A stretch of DNA of 64,000 nt from Methylophilaceae bacterium (GCA_905339275.1 CAJPFK010000001.1:682001-746000), one strand, 5' to 3'; positions 51,841 through 62,037 are shown, numbered from the stretch's first letter. Translations and numbers: made by a program. Notes: generated from the letters alone by a model not told the origin.

Positions 51841-53757
51841 TCAGGCATGCGATCGACGGCTTTCCAGGTGTTCCCAGCGTTCGAGCGCCTGCATCAGCAC
51901 ATCTTCAATTTCGTCGAGGCGGGCCTGGCAGGTTTTTACCTGGCCGGGGTTATCGCGGTAGATGTCAGTGCCTGTCAGCAGGGCCTGGATTTCAGCCTGT
52001 TCACGTTCCAGCGTTTCAATTGTCTGCGGCAGCGCTTCCAGTTCCTTCAATTCCTTGAAGCCCAGTTTGCCTGAGCCGGATTTGGCTGCCGCTGGTTTTG
52101 CCGGAGGTTTTGCGGTTGTGTTTGCCTTGCTGGCAGCGGTTTTTTCCGCAGCCCGTTGTGTGCTGAAACGCTGCCAGTCGTCGTAACCGCCGCCGAACTC
52201 AGTGATGATGCCGTTGCCTTCGAAGGCGAACACCTGGGTGACGGTATTTTCCAGGAAAGCCCGGTCATGGCTCACCAGGAACAGCGTACCGGGGAAATCT
52301 TGCAGCAGGCTTTCCAGCAGTTCCAGTGTTTCGATGTCGAGATCATTGGTCGGTTCATCCAGCACCAGCACGTTGGCGGGGCGGGCGAACAGGCGCGCGA
52401 GCAGCAGGCGGTTACGTTCTCCGCCGGAGAGCGATTTCACCGGCGAGCGCGAGCGTTGCGGCGGAAACAGGAAATCTTCGAGATAGCTGATGACATGCTT
52501 GCGTTCGTTGCCGATTTCGACAAAATCGGAGCCGGGGCTGATGGTGTCCGCCAGCGTGGCTTCTTCATCCAGTTGCTCGCGCATCTGGTCGAAGTAGGCG
52601 ATATTCAGGTTGGTGCCGCGCTGTATCGTGCCGCTGTCGGCTTCGAGTTCGCCCAGGATCAGTTTGAGCAGGGTGGTTTTGCCGATGCCGTTGGGGCCAA
52701 GCAGGCCGATGCGGTCGCCGCGCAGAATGCGCGTGCTGAAGCCGTCGATCAGTACTCTGCCGCCGTAGGATTTTTTCACATCGACCAGTTCGGCGACCAG
52801 TTTGCCGGAGCGTTCGCCGGCGTCCAGCGTGAGTTTGACGTTGCCCTGACGCTCACGCCGCGCCGCGCGTTCCAGCCGCAGTTTTTCCAGTTGCCGCACG
52901 CGGCCTTCGTTACGGGTGCGCCGCGCCTTGATGCCCTGGCGTATCCAGGCTTCTTCCTGCGCCAGCACCTTGTCGAATTTGGCGGCATGTGTCGCTTCGA
53001 CTTCCAGCAGTTCGGCTTTCTTGACTTGGTAATTGGCATAGCTGCCGACAAAATCGGTGAGCTTGCCGCGGTCCAGTTCGACGATGCGCGTGGCAAGCCG
53101 GTCCAGGAAACGCCGGTCGTGGGTGATGAACAGTACGCCGCCATTGAAGCCCAGCAGCAGTTCTTCCAGCCATTCAATCGCTTCCAGGTCGAGGTGGTTG
53201 GTCGGTTCATCCAGCAGCAACACCTCGGGGTCGGCTACCAGCGCGCGTGCCAGTGCTACCCGTTTGCGCCAGCCGCCGGAGAGCGATGCCACGCTGGCAT
53301 CCGCATCCAGGCTCAAGCGGCTCAGCACGGTTTCCACCTTTGCCTGCATGCCCCAGCCATTCTTGGCATCCAGCTCATGCTGCAGGGTTTCCATGCGCGC
53401 CATCAGGCTGTCGAAATCGGCATTGGCTTCGCTCATCTGATGGGTGACGGCGTGGTAATCGACCAGTATCTGCTGCATGTCGCCCAGGCCTTCGGCCACT
53501 GCTTCAAAAATGGTGTGCGCCGGGTCGAGGACGGGTTCCTGCGGCACATGGACGATACGCACGGATGGCGCGCGCCAGAGCGTGCCGTCATCCAGCTTCG
53601 ATTCACCGGCGATGACTTTGAGCATGCTGGATTTCCCTGCGCCGTTGCGGCCGATCAGGCCGACACGTTCGCCGGGGTCCAACTGGAAACCGGCATGGTC
53701 GAGCAGGGGATGGTGGCCGTAGGCGAGAGAGGCGTTTTCTAATGTGATAAGTGGCAT
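51841..53757 (-). CDS. uup: ABC-F ATPase Uup
   Basis: 638 residues with two ABC cassettes: GRNGAGKSS / LSGGWRKRVALARAL / LLLDEPTNHLD and GPNGIGKTT / LSGGERNRLLLARLF / LVLDEPTNDLD, joined by the charged ABC-F linker (about 235-300). A C-terminal coiled-coil domain follows (from about 560), rich in Ala/Lys/Pro before it, as in Uup. The protein has no membrane domain and acts on ribosomes or branched DNA. ATG at 53757 gives the family start MPLITLENASLAYG. Confidence 0.94.
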   Translation of the reverse strand: MPLITLENASLAYGHHPLLDHAGFQLDPGERVGLIGRNGAGKSSMLKVIAGESKLDDGTLWRAPSVRIVHVPQEPVLDPAHTIFEAVAEGLGDMQQILVDYHAVTHQMSEANADFDSLMARMETLQHELDAKNGWGMQAKVETVLSRLSLDADASVASLSGGWRKRVALARALVADPEVLLLDEPTNHLDLEAIEWLEELLLGFNGGVLFITHDRRFLDRLATRIVELDRGKLTDFVGSYANYQVKKAELLEVEATHAAKFDKVLAQEEAWIRQGIKARRTRNEGRVRQLEKLRLERAARRERQGNVKLTLDAGERSGKLVAELVDVKKSYGGRVLIDGFSTRILRGDRIGLLGPNGIGKTTLLKLILGELEADSGTIQRGTNLNIAYFDQMREQLDEEATLADTISPGSDFVEIGNERKHVISYLEDFLFPPQRSRSPVKSLSGGERNRLLLARLFARPANVLVLDEPTNDLDIETLELLESLLQDFPGTLFLVSHDRAFLENTVTQVFAFEGNGIITEFGGGYDDWQRFSTQRAAEKTAASKANTTAKPPAKPAAAKSGSGKLGFKELKELEALPQTIETLEREQAEIQALLTGTDIYRDNPGQVKTCQARLDEIEDVLMQALERWEHLESRRSHA

Positions 53758-53952
53758 GGACCGTATTTTAACAGGCCGCTCCTGCCGGACTGCATAAAAA
53801 TGCACGGTGTCGCCACGCGGCCCGGGCGTGAAACAGGTGAAAACATGGTGTCTTCAGGCAATAGCTTGATGAAAGTCAAATGTTTATCGGCCCGGAAGTA
53901 ATAAAATCAACATCAGTTTATCTTTTTTCATTCATCTACTGATCAGGCTGCC

Positions 53953-55125
53953 ATGAACTTTGATATTGCGATCGTCGGCGCCGGGCCGAGCGGGTTGTGC
54001 TTTGCGCAGGCGCTTGCCGAAAGCGGGCTGCGGATCGTCATTCTTGAGCGGCAGCCGGAAGCCGCGCTGGCAAACCCCGGCTTCGACGGGCGCGAGATTG
54101 CGCTCACGCATCATTCCGCCAGGCTGATGCGCGAGCTCGGGTTGTGGGAACGCATCGTGCCGGATGCCATTTCGCCCCTGCGCGATGCCCGCGTGTTGAA
54201 TGGCCTCTCGCTTTATGCCATGAATATCGACCACAGTGACAGCAAGCAGGGCGAGCTGGGTTATCTCATTTCCAACTGCCTGATCAGGAAAGCCGCCTAC
54301 GATGCGGTGAAATCCTCGCCCGCCATCACGCTGATGACGGAAGCCAGGATCGACGCTGTCCGTACGGATGACGAAGGCGCGCATATCACGCTTGCCAACG
54401 GCGAGACTATCAGCGCGCAGCTTCTGGTCGCCGCGGATAGCCGTTTCTCCGAGACGCGCCGTGCGATGGGAATTTCCGCCACTATGCACGATTTCGGCAA
54501 GGTCATGATGGTGTGCGTGATGGAACACGAGGTGCCGCACCGGCACGTTGCCTGGGAATGGTTCGATTACGGGCAGACGCTGGCGCTGCTGCCGATGAAC
54601 GGTATGCGTTCGTCGGTGGTGGTTACCATGCCCGCGCGCCAGATCGGCGATCTGATGGAAATGGACGAAGACGATTTCAGCCGCGCAATGGAGAAACGTT
54701 TCCAGCATCGCCTGGGTGCCATGCAACTGGCTTCAACGCGGCATGGCTACCCGCTGGTGACGGTTTACCCCGACCGTTTCACGGCAAAACGCTTTGCCCT
54801 GATCGGCGATGCCGCGGTCGGCATGCACCCGGTCACCGCGCATGGGTTCAATTTCGGCCTGCGCGGCGCGGATGTGCTGGCAAGCGAGATCATGGCGGCC
54901 CATGCGCGCGGCGGCGATATCGCCGCTGCCGGTTTGCTGGCACGCTACGAGCGCAGGCATCGTTTTGCAACGCGCCCCTTGTTTCTTGCCACGCACGCCA
55001 TTGCCAAGCTTTATAGCGATGACTCTCCCCCGGCCCGCCTGCTGCGGGCCGCAAGCCTGCGCATCGGCAATCGCATTGCGCCGTTCAAGCGTGCCGTGGC
55101 GCAGATGCTGACCGAAGCCAATTAA
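53953..55125 (+). CDS. ubiM: UbiM-type ubiquinone biosynthesis flavoprotein hydroxylase
   Basis: 390 residues. FAD-dependent monooxygenase of the UbiH/UbiF group: [14 protein letters not shown] (FAD dinucleotide fold), [14 protein letters not shown] (DG-like motif, here in variant form) and [29 protein letters not shown] (GD motif). The sequence resembles UbiM, which hydroxylates the quinone ring in Neisseria-like and methylotrophic betaproteobacteria. Monocistronic by position. Distinction among UbiF, UbiH and UbiM is from memory of sequence style. Confidence 0.8.
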   Translation: MNFDIAIVGAGPSGLCFAQALAESGLRIVILERQPEAALANPGFDGREIALTHHSARLMRELGLWERIVPDAISPLRDARVLNGLSLYAMNIDHSDSKQGELGYLISNCLIRKAAYDAVKSSPAITLMTEARIDAVRTDDEGAHITLANGETISAQLLVAADSRFSETRRAMGISATMHDFGKVMMVCVMEHEVPHRHVAWEWFDYGQTLALLPMNGMRSSVVVTMPARQIGDLMEMDEDDFSRAMEKRFQHRLGAMQLASTRHGYPLVTVYPDRFTAKRFALIGDAAVGMHPVTAHGFNFGLRGADVLASEIMAAHARGGDIAAAGLLARYERRHRFATRPLFLATHAIAKLYSDDSPPARLLRAASLRIGNRIAPFKRAVAQMLTEAN

Positions 55126-55162
55126 TTGTCCTATCCCTCAATCTAGAAACGAGACAGCCAAA

Positions 55163-56080
55163 ATGGATGCAAAGCAAACGATCAACATGGATAACACCGA
55201 AATAAAAGGCAGTTTTGAATTGAAAAGCGGTTTGGCGCAAATGCTCAAGGGCGGCGTCATCATGGACGTGGTGTCGGCCGAGCAGGCACGCATCGCCGAA
55301 GCGGCCGGTGCCTGCGCCGTCATGGCGCTGGAACGCGTCCCGGCTGACATCCGCCGGGATGGCGGCGTCGCCCGCATGAGCGACCCCGGCATGATCCGGG
55401 AAATCATCTCTGCCGTCACTATCCCCGTCATGGCCAAAGTCCGCATCGGACACTTTGTCGAAGCGCAGATTCTGCAAGTGCTCGGCGTCGACTGCATAGA
55501 CGAAAGCGAAGTCCTCACTCCCGCCGATGAAACGCACCACATCAACAAAACCCGCTTCACCGTTCCTTTCGTCTGCGGTTGCCGCTGTCTCGGCGAGGCC
55601 CTGCGGCGCATTAGCGAAGGCGCTGCCATGCTGCGCACCAAAGGTGAAGCCGGCACCGGCAATATCATTGAAGCCGTACGCCATGCCCGCACCGTCAACA
55701 GCGCCATTCGCCAATTGCAGAACATGGACGAAGACGAACTGTTCGCCTTTGCCAAAACACACCAGGCCCCCCACGAGCTCGTGGTGCAAGTTGCCAGGCA
55801 AGGCCGCCTGCCGGTCGTCAATTTCGCCGCCGGCGGCATCGCCACGCCGGCCGATGCCGCCCTCATGATGCAACTGGGCATGGATGGCGTATTCGTCGGT
55901 TCCGGCATATTCAAGAGCGGCGACCCTGAACAACGCGCCCAGGCCATCGTGCAGGCCGTCACCCATTTCAACAACCCCGAAATCCTCGCCGAAATCAGCA
56001 CCGGCCTGGGCGAACCCATGGTCGGCATCAACCTGGAGACCCTGTCCGAGCAGGACAGATTCTCCATACGGGGCTGGTAG
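55163..56080 (+). CDS. pdxS: Pyridoxal 5'-phosphate synthase, lyase subunit
   Basis: 305 residues. Combines ribose-5-phosphate, glyceraldehyde-3-phosphate and ammonia into PLP. The family is unmistakable: [81 protein letters not shown] and [16 protein letters not shown]. Lysines for both Schiff bases are present. It is upstream of pdxT. The codons strongly favour C at third positions compared with neighbours. Most betaproteobacteria use the PdxA/PdxJ route, so the pair may have been acquired. Confidence 0.97.
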   Translation: MDAKQTINMDNTEIKGSFELKSGLAQMLKGGVIMDVVSAEQARIAEAAGACAVMALERVPADIRRDGGVARMSDPGMIREIISAVTIPVMAKVRIGHFVEAQILQVLGVDCIDESEVLTPADETHHINKTRFTVPFVCGCRCLGEALRRISEGAAMLRTKGEAGTGNIIEAVRHARTVNSAIRQLQNMDEDELFAFAKTHQAPHELVVQVARQGRLPVVNFAAGGIATPADAALMMQLGMDGVFVGSGIFKSGDPEQRAQAIVQAVTHFNNPEILAEISTGLGEPMVGINLETLSEQDRFSIRGW

Positions 56081-56095
56081 GGAGCCCCTGATGAA

Positions 56096-56773
56096 ATGGG
56101 CAGAGCCAACTTGAGCGCCCCCCTGAACATCGGCATTCTTGCCCTGCAAGGCGCCTTTATTGAACACGGCAACATGCTCAGGCAACTGGGCGCCCATGTC
56201 ATCGAAGTACGCCGTCCCCAGCAACTGGCGCAAATTGACGGCCTCATCCTTCCCGGTGGCGAAAGTACTGCCATCAGCCTGATTGCCGAGCGCTGGGGCC
56301 TGATCGAACCGCTGCGCCACTGGGTAAAAACCGGAAAGCCGGTCTGGGGCACCTGCGCCGGCATGATCCTCCTTGCCGGGCATGTCGAAGGCCAGAAAGC
56401 CGGCGGCCAGTCACTGCTTGGCGGCCTCGACATCCGCGTCAACCGCAACTACTTCGGACGGCAGGCAGACAGTTTCCAGGCGAACCTGGAAACGACGCTA
56501 CAGGATGATGGCATGCCGGCCTGTCGCGCCGTCTTCATTCGTGCCCCGGTCGTGACGGCGATCGGGCCCGGAGTGGAACCGCTCGCCAGTCTCGTTACCC
56601 CGGATGGCCGCAAGCATATCGTTGCGGTGCGCCAGGACTCGATGCTTGCAACCGCCTTTCACCCGGAGCTTACCCGGGATACCCGCTGGCATCGGTTGTT
56701 TCTTGAGATGGTGGAGCATGCACGCCAAGGAGAGGAGAGTCGAACTATGGATTTAAATCGATTATCCTGTTGA
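56096..56773 (+). CDS. pdxT: Pyridoxal 5'-phosphate synthase, glutaminase subunit
   Basis: 225 residues. Class I glutamine amidotransferase that feeds ammonia to PdxS. The nucleophile Cys lies in [10 protein letters not shown], the catalytic His/Glu in FHPELT, and the oxyanion loop in [11 protein letters not shown]. The last 20 residues extend beyond the usual end. It starts 15 bp after pdxS and is cotranscribed. ATG at 56096 is in frame with the conserved GILALQG. Confidence 0.96.
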   Translation: MGRANLSAPLNIGILALQGAFIEHGNMLRQLGAHVIEVRRPQQLAQIDGLILPGGESTAISLIAERWGLIEPLRHWVKTGKPVWGTCAGMILLAGHVEGQKAGGQSLLGGLDIRVNRNYFGRQADSFQANLETTLQDDGMPACRAVFIRAPVVTAIGPGVEPLASLVTPDGRKHIVAVRQDSMLATAFHPELTRDTRWHRLFLEMVEHARQGEESRTMDLNRLSC

Positions 56774-56820
56774 CAGGTTTCGCAGATTTGCGTTTCCGAT
56801 ACTTTCCACCGGGAGGCCGT

Positions 56821-57441
56821 ATGCAGTCCAAATCTCATTGGGAACAAGTCTATTCAACCAAGCCGCCGACTGCGGTCAGTTGGTTTCAAGAGCATGCGCA
56901 GCACTCGCTGAACCTGATTCGTGATACGGGGGTTCCGTTGTCTGCTTCGATCATCGACGCTGGCGGCGGTGCTTCGACTCTGGTTGACGACCTGTTGGCA
57001 AACGGATACTCGAATATCACCGTTCTCGATCTTTCAGCGGCAGCTCTTGCCGCCACGAAAGTGCGCCTTGGCGCTATCGGGAAGGCAGTACGATGGCTTG
57101 AGTCTGATATCACAAATGCAAGCCTTCCGACGGATGCATACGATGTGTGGCACGACAGGGCGGTCTTTCATTTCCTCACGTCGCCGGAAGAAAGGCAGGC
57201 CTATGTCCGGGCCGTGCTCCGTTCTGTCAAGCCGGGTGGTCACGTCATCGTCGCTACCTTTGCGGACGATGGCCCCACCCAGTGCAGCGGCCTGCCCGTC
57301 ATATGCTACAGCGCTGGCGGGTTGCATGCGGAGTTCGGCGCACCGTTCACGCTTTTGCGGCATGAAAAAGAAGAGCACCTCACACCGTTTGGTACCGTTC
57401 AGCAGTTTGTCTATTGCTACTGCCGCAAGGCATCATCATGA
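56821..57441 (+). CDS. Class I SAM-dependent methyltransferase
   Basis: 206 residues. Motif I is IIDAGGGASTLVDDLL, preceded by WEQVYSTKPPTAVSWFQEH, a start typical of a small group of uncharacterised methyltransferases. The acidic loop LDLSAAAL and post-motif VKPGGHVIVATF are also present. GGAGG precedes ATG 56821. It lies 47 bp after pdxT on the same strand. The substrate is unknown. Confidence 0.85.
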   Translation: MQSKSHWEQVYSTKPPTAVSWFQEHAQHSLNLIRDTGVPLSASIIDAGGGASTLVDDLLANGYSNITVLDLSAAALAATKVRLGAIGKAVRWLESDITNASLPTDAYDVWHDRAVFHFLTSPEERQAYVRAVLRSVKPGGHVIVATFADDGPTQCSGLPVICYSAGGLHAEFGAPFTLLRHEKEEHLTPFGTVQQFVYCYCRKASS

Positions 57442-57549
57442 ACGGCAAGGCTAACCCACCCATCGGCATGGACGCGAGCGATAAAGCCACTTGTGCCGGT
57501 TATGCCAAATGTCGGATACATGCGCTATTGCATTGGACGGTACGTGACC

Positions 57550-58884
57550 ATGAAGCAGATTAAATTTTCCTTTTTCGCATTATTACTGCTGCTTACGGCC
57601 TTATGGCTTCTTGCCGACACGCTGCTGCCCGAGCCTTTCACCTACTTTTCGTTTCGCGGCGTATTCATGCAATACAGCGGCGTTATCGGCATCGGTGTCA
57701 TGAGCGCCGCCATGCTGCTGGCGCTACGCCCCAAATGGCTGGAACCGCATCTCGACGGACTGGACAAGATGTACCGCCTGCACAAGTGGCTGGGCATCAC
57801 CGCCCTGGCCGTTGCCGTCATTCACTGGTGGTGGGCGCAGGGCAGCAGATGGATGGTGGGTTGGGGCTGGCTGGAGAGGCCGCAACGCAGACCTCCCGGC
57901 GGGGAAACCCTGGGCCTCGTCGAAGGCTGGCTGCGCAGCCAGCGGGATATCGCCGAAACCGTTGGTGAATGGGCGTTTTACGCAGCCGTCGTACTGCTTG
58001 TTCTCGCCTTGGTAAAGCGTTTCCCTTACCACCTGTTCATCAAGACCCACAAATGGCTGGCAGTGTCCTACCTGGTCCTGGTTTATCATTCGGTGGTACT
58101 CACCAGGGCGAATTACTGGGCGCAACCTATCGGCTGGCTGCTGGTCATCCTGCTGCTCGGCGGCAGCGTGGCCGCGCTGTGGGTGCTGGCAGGCCGGGTC
58201 GGTGCAGGCCGTAAAGTCCAGGGTACTATCGATGCCCTCACTTACTACCCCGATTTGCGCGTGCTGGAAACTGCCATTGTCCTGCAGGAAGGCTGGCGCG
58301 GCCATTCTGCCGGGCAGTTCGCCTTCGTCATGTCGGACAAGAAGGAAGGGGCGCACCCTTACACCATTGCCTCGGCCTGGAATCCCGGCGACCGGCGCAT
58401 CGTCATTATCGCCAAGGCGCTGGGCGACCATACTAGCCGTTTGCGGGAGCGATTGAAAATCGGCATGACGGTAACGGTGGAGGGGCCATACGGCTGTTTT
58501 GATTTTCATGACGCACAGCCGCGGCAGATCTGGGTGGGCGCCGGTATCGGCATCACGCCTTTTGTCGCCCGTCTCAAACAGCTTGCAGGTACGCCGGGCG
58601 CGAAGGAAATCGACCTCTTTCATCCAACGGCGGATTTCGAGCAGGCAGCCATTGACAAGCTCACCGCCGATGCCAGGGCCGCCGGGGCTCGCTTGCACGT
58701 CCTGGTTGATCGAAAGGACGGGCTACTGGACGGCGAAACCATCCGCGCTGCCGTGCCGGATTGGCAGTCAGCCAGCCTCTGGTTCTGCGGCCCCCCCGGG
58801 TTCGGCAAGTCGCTGCGCGAAGACTTCATTGCCCATGGCCTGCCGTCGAAGCATTTTCATCAGGAATTGTTCCAGATGCGTTGA
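57550..58884 (+). CDS. Ferric-reductase-like membrane flavoprotein
   Basis: 444 residues. The N-terminal half has about six membrane helices with paired histidines (MYRLHKWLGITALAVAVIHWWW and IKTHKWLAVSYLVLVYHSVV), the haem ligands of ferric reductase/NOX-type proteins. The C-terminal half is an FAD/NAD(P)H module: HPYTIASAW, GPYGCFDF, VGAGIGITPFVARL and SLWFCGPPGFG. It moves electrons from NAD(P)H across the membrane to iron or another acceptor. ATG at 57550 is used, although its ribosome site is weak. Confidence 0.88.
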   Translation: MKQIKFSFFALLLLLTALWLLADTLLPEPFTYFSFRGVFMQYSGVIGIGVMSAAMLLALRPKWLEPHLDGLDKMYRLHKWLGITALAVAVIHWWWAQGSRWMVGWGWLERPQRRPPGGETLGLVEGWLRSQRDIAETVGEWAFYAAVVLLVLALVKRFPYHLFIKTHKWLAVSYLVLVYHSVVLTRANYWAQPIGWLLVILLLGGSVAALWVLAGRVGAGRKVQGTIDALTYYPDLRVLETAIVLQEGWRGHSAGQFAFVMSDKKEGAHPYTIASAWNPGDRRIVIIAKALGDHTSRLRERLKIGMTVTVEGPYGCFDFHDAQPRQIWVGAGIGITPFVARLKQLAGTPGAKEIDLFHPTADFEQAAIDKLTADARAAGARLHVLVDRKDGLLDGETIRAAVPDWQSASLWFCGPPGFGKSLREDFIAHGLPSKHFHQELFQMR

Positions 58885-59013
58885 GTACAACCCAAATGCA
58901 AGCGCAACCCGGATGCCGCCTGATAGAATGAACATTGCAGGTGGCGCCTGCCACGCTGCCAGCCGTACCTGAACGCAGGCGTCGGGCCGCATAACCCTGG
59001 GGAACTTTTTACC

Positions 59014-60000
59014 TTGACACGTCAAACGCTTGAAAAGTACCAGGTTCTTGTCTACCTAGCGGCGATCGGCATCGGCTTGGCAGCCGGAATCCTGTTGCCG
59101 GGCTGGACCGGCTTCCTGGAAAGCATGCTTTGGCCTCTCCTTGCGCTGTTGCTGTACACGACCTTTACCCAGGTACCGCTGGCGCATTTGCGCCAGGCAT
59201 TTACCGATCCACGCTTCGTCGTGGCGGCGGCGATCGGTAATTTCCTGTTGATACCCCTGGTTGTCTGGGGCCTGATGTCATTGGTTCCCGATGAGCCGGC
59301 CATTCGCCTGGGCGTGCTGCTGGTATTGCTGGTTCCCTGCACCGATTGGTTCATCACGTTTACCCATCTCGGCGGCGGCGATACGAAGCATGCGATTGCA
59401 TTTTCTCCTGTCGCCCTGCTGCTGCAAGTAATATTGCTTCCGGTATATCTCTGGGCATTCCTTGGAGAGGACTTTATAGCCACCGTGGCGCAGCGGGAAA
59501 TGCTTACGGCATTTTCCGGTTTGATCGTGCTGCCCCTGCTGGCGGCGTTCGTGACAGAAAAGCTGATCGAAAAACATGATGACAGGAGGCAGATGAGACT
59601 ACTGGACCGGCTGGCCTGGTTTCCGGTGCCATTGCTCGCCGTCGTAGTGCTTATTATTGCCGCGACGCAGGTGGGCCTGGTCGCAAGCTCTATCGGATCG
59701 CTCGGGCGCTTGCTGCCGGTATTCGTTATTTTTCTGGCGGCAGCGGGAATCATCGCGCTCATCCTTGCGCAGATGTTCAAGCTGCCGCCTTCCCAGGGGC
59801 GTGTCCTGGCGTTCAGCCTGGGCACCCGCAACTCGTTCGTTGTATTGCCGCTTGCGCTCGCACTGCCGGCATCGTTCGAGCTGGCTGTGGTTGCTATCGT
59901 GTTTCAGTCCCTGGTAGAACTGCTGGGGATGGTTGCGTACCTGTGGTGGGTTCCCAATAAACTATTTCCAATGCACCCAGTCAACGGGAATCCAGGGTGA
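59014..60000 (+). CDS. ACR3/BASS-family transporter (arsenite efflux-like)
   Basis: 328 residues, about ten membrane helices. The segment LLVPCTDWFITFTHLGGGDTKHAIAFSPVALLLQ carries the cysteine and charged residues typical of ACR3-like permeases. Related proteins export arsenite or move organic anions. No arsR or arsC neighbours are seen, so arsenic resistance is not assured. TTG at 59014 is chosen because GGGGAAC lies just upstream. It follows the ferric-reductase-like gene by 129 bp. Confidence 0.8.
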   Translation: MTRQTLEKYQVLVYLAAIGIGLAAGILLPGWTGFLESMLWPLLALLLYTTFTQVPLAHLRQAFTDPRFVVAAAIGNFLLIPLVVWGLMSLVPDEPAIRLGVLLVLLVPCTDWFITFTHLGGGDTKHAIAFSPVALLLQVILLPVYLWAFLGEDFIATVAQREMLTAFSGLIVLPLLAAFVTEKLIEKHDDRRQMRLLDRLAWFPVPLLAVVVLIIAATQVGLVASSIGSLGRLLPVFVIFLAAAGIIALILAQMFKLPPSQGRVLAFSLGTRNSFVVLPLALALPASFELAVVAIVFQSLVELLGMVAYLWWVPNKLFPMHPVNGNPG

Positions 60001-60163
60001 GGCGCTCAAGGGAATCGGGTACGGTATAACGGTGGATGAAGGCAGTGCGTGCTGCGCCATGAGGGGTGCTGTATTGCGATGAGATCGTCTGCAGGATGCG
60101 CCTGCCCTGACCTTGCGCTTGATGGCAATTAAAGTGTAAGCGGATTTCTCATGCTTTGCCGGG

Positions 60164-60574
60164 CTATCGAACATCGGCCCAGTACATGGGATGAGGCGGC
60201 GAAGGCGTGAGAATCAGCATTTCCGATCGCCTGAGATTCTCCAGCGCTTCATCGTAGGATATACCCGATTCGGTGGAATCCTGCCTTGCGAGCGGCTCTG
60301 CATATTTCAGCCATGCGGGGTTTTCCGAGAATCCATGATCCTTCATGCAGCTTGCAAAGACAGTCGCCCGCCGACTTTCAAGCTCCAGTTGCTGGAACTC
60401 GACGATAGGGACGATATTGGCGGTTGCTCTATCCCGGATGCTCATGCATTTCTCTCCAGTTTGTTCCAACTGGCTCAATACACGGGTGTCGTTTGAAGAG
60501 AAGTCCTTGGTTAAATCGAAGAGGTATAAAGCGTATCCCCCGGCTATAAGCAATATCAGCGCTAAATATTTCAT
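60164..60574 (-). CDS. Hypothetical single-pass membrane or secreted protein
   Basis: 136 residues. One N-terminal hydrophobic segment (MKYLALILLIAGGYALYLF), then a charged helical domain with two cysteines (GEKCMSI and FASCMKDHG). No family recognised. ATG at 60574 has GGGAAGG upstream; a TTG 30 bases earlier is less likely. It is convergent with the transporter, and 60001-60163 between them holds no evident gene. Confidence 0.6.
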   Translation of the reverse strand: MKYLALILLIAGGYALYLFDLTKDFSSNDTRVLSQLEQTGEKCMSIRDRATANIVPIVEFQQLELESRRATVFASCMKDHGFSENPAWLKYAEPLARQDSTESGISYDEALENLRRSEMLILTPSPPHPMYWADVR

Positions 60575-60658
60575 CACCTTCCCGATTAAAGGCTTGTTTG
60601 ACAACTCCTAGCGATAGAGTTTACTTCAATTGCCTGCGTTGGCACAGAGGCGTCAGGT

Positions 60659-60888
60659 TCATTTTCCTCCTAGCATCGCCCGTATCTGCGCCATGCGTTC
60701 CTTGCCATGTTCCTTGCTCGCAGAAGGGTCTGCGATTTCTGGGCGCGGGTGATCCCGACGTACATCAGCCTGCGTTCTTCCTCGATCTTGCCGTTATCCA
60801 CGCTTTCACGATGCGGCAAAATGCCTTCTTCCACACCGACCAGGAACACATGGCCGAATTCCAGCTCATTTTTAGCATGCAGAGTGAA
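60659..60888 (-). pseudogene. rep: 3' fragment of ATP-dependent DNA helicase gene rep, frameshifted
   Basis: Minus-strand translation gives [20 protein letters not shown], then [20 protein letters not shown] and [10 protein letters not shown], which are helicase motifs V and VI of Rep/UvrD. After that a frameshift near 60735-60745 is needed to continue with [18 protein letters not shown] and the stop at 60659-60661, the expected Rep C-terminus. Only about 75 of some 670 codons remain. The fragment abuts an AT-rich gap, so it probably marks a deletion or insertion breakpoint. Confidence 0.8.
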
Positions 60889-60904
60889 GTGTTTTCTTAT
60901 GTAA

Positions 60905-61335
60905 TAAGAAGTAATAAGTCGTATTTTAAAACTGACTTGTAAAGCACCTTTATAAATTAAGTAATTTTAAACCTTGTGGATAAGTGCGTTAGCTGGCGAG
61001 AGTTTCTGAATAACTCGTTACGATATATGCGGGCGAAGAGTTTTCTACACAGACAACGTTGATTTTGATTGTTGCTCATTTTATGTGGATTTCTCCGGCC
61101 CCACAGCATAGATACTTTGTCGCATTACTTTGACCAACTCCGTCTAAATAGAGCTTTATCTCTTATGGTATACTTTTTTATATAAGGTGCTGTTTGTTCA
61201 GTACAATATAGATTTTTATTTAATAATAAAATCAATATATTATGGTGTTTTGTCGAATGCAGAAGCCAGACATCTGGCTTTTTTATTGGCTTAAAATTGC
61301 CTGATATTTTTCAGATTTCTCTATATGGTTCAACT
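60905..61335. other. AT-rich intergenic region at a likely recombination boundary
   Basis: About 430 bp, distinctly AT-rich compared with all sequence to the left, without a credible gene. It holds an AT palindrome at 61211-61233 and a terminator at 61262-61285. It lies between the rep fragment and the methyltransferase gene, so the base composition changes where the gene content changes. Confidence 0.5.
61265..61285 (+). terminator. Intrinsic terminator
   Basis: AAGCCAG and CTGGCTT enclose ACAT and are followed by TTTTTA. No gene in this window reads into it from the left, so it may be a relic of the sequence lost at the boundary or end a small transcript. Confidence 0.65.
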
Positions 61336-62037
61336 ATGAATATCACTTCACCTTTCGTTAAAGAATCCTGTTTTGGTGATTGGTTTTTAAAGTCATACAC
61401 ATGGAAGGTTCGTGTGTTGGATAGGGCTCTTAACGATTTGCAACGCCTCCTGCCCCGGAAATCAGAAAGATATGCGCATATCCTGGATGTGGGCTGTGGT
61501 TTTGGTCATTCATTTGACGCATTATCCCAGCGTTTTTCACCAGATATGATCGTGGGCCTGGATGCTGATCCTGCTTTGTATGAGCGAGCTGGTAAGGCGG
61601 CAGAAAACTGCCCTTCAAATGTACGTTTGCATGCTGCCAACGCATCGCACATGATTGATGTGCCGGACAACGAGTTCGATCTGGTATTTTGCCATCAGAC
61701 CTTCCATCATATAGTGGAGCAGGAGGCTGCTATGGCCGAGTTTTTCAGAGTGTTGAAACCAGGCGGTACATTGTTATTTGCTGAATCCACCAAGCGATAT
61801 ATTCATTCATTACAAATCAGATTACTTTTTCGCCATCCGATGGAAGTGCAGAAAACCGCAGAAGAATACATTGCGATCATTCGTAACGCGGGGTTTGATT
61901 TGCCTGATGCCCGTATCTCTTTGCCTTTTCTATGGTGGAGCAGGCCCGATTGCGGATTCCTGGAATGGATAGGTTTTCCCGTGCCTGATAAACGTGAAGA
62001 AACGCTGGTGAATGCTGTTGCAATCAAGCCTAAGTAA
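61336..62037 (+). CDS. Class I SAM-dependent methyltransferase near the ketosynthase cluster
   Basis: 233 residues. Motif I is ILDVGCGFGHSFDAL, motif II DLVFCHQTFHHI, and FFRVLKPGGTLLFAE follows, the UbiE-like pattern. It opens with TSPFVKESCFGDWFLKSYTWKVRVLDRAL. Similar methyltransferases occur with aryl-polyene clusters, and a ketosynthase is encoded nearby, so a role in modifying the polyene head group is possible. ATG at 61336 is used. Confidence 0.8.
   Translation: MNITSPFVKESCFGDWFLKSYTWKVRVLDRALNDLQRLLPRKSERYAHILDVGCGFGHSFDALSQRFSPDMIVGLDADPALYERAGKAAENCPSNVRLHAANASHMIDVPDNEFDLVFCHQTFHHIVEQEAAMAEFFRVLKPGGTLLFAESTKRYIHSLQIRLLFRHPMEVQKTAEEYIAIIRNAGFDLPDARISLPFLWWSRPDCGFLEWIGFPVPDKREETLVNAVAIKPK

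Noticed and set aside
52156..53742. 528-codon plus-strand frame opposite uup
   Set aside because: It is the antisense shadow of a clear ABC-F gene with two complete ATPase cassettes. The frame has no recognisable domain and is open because of base composition.
55085..56448. Two long minus-strand frames opposite pdxS
   Set aside because: The C-rich codon use of pdxS leaves antisense frames open. Neither resembles a protein family.
60598..60942. 114-codon plus-strand frame over the rep remnant
   Set aside because: It is antisense to recognisable Rep helicase motifs and has no features of its own.
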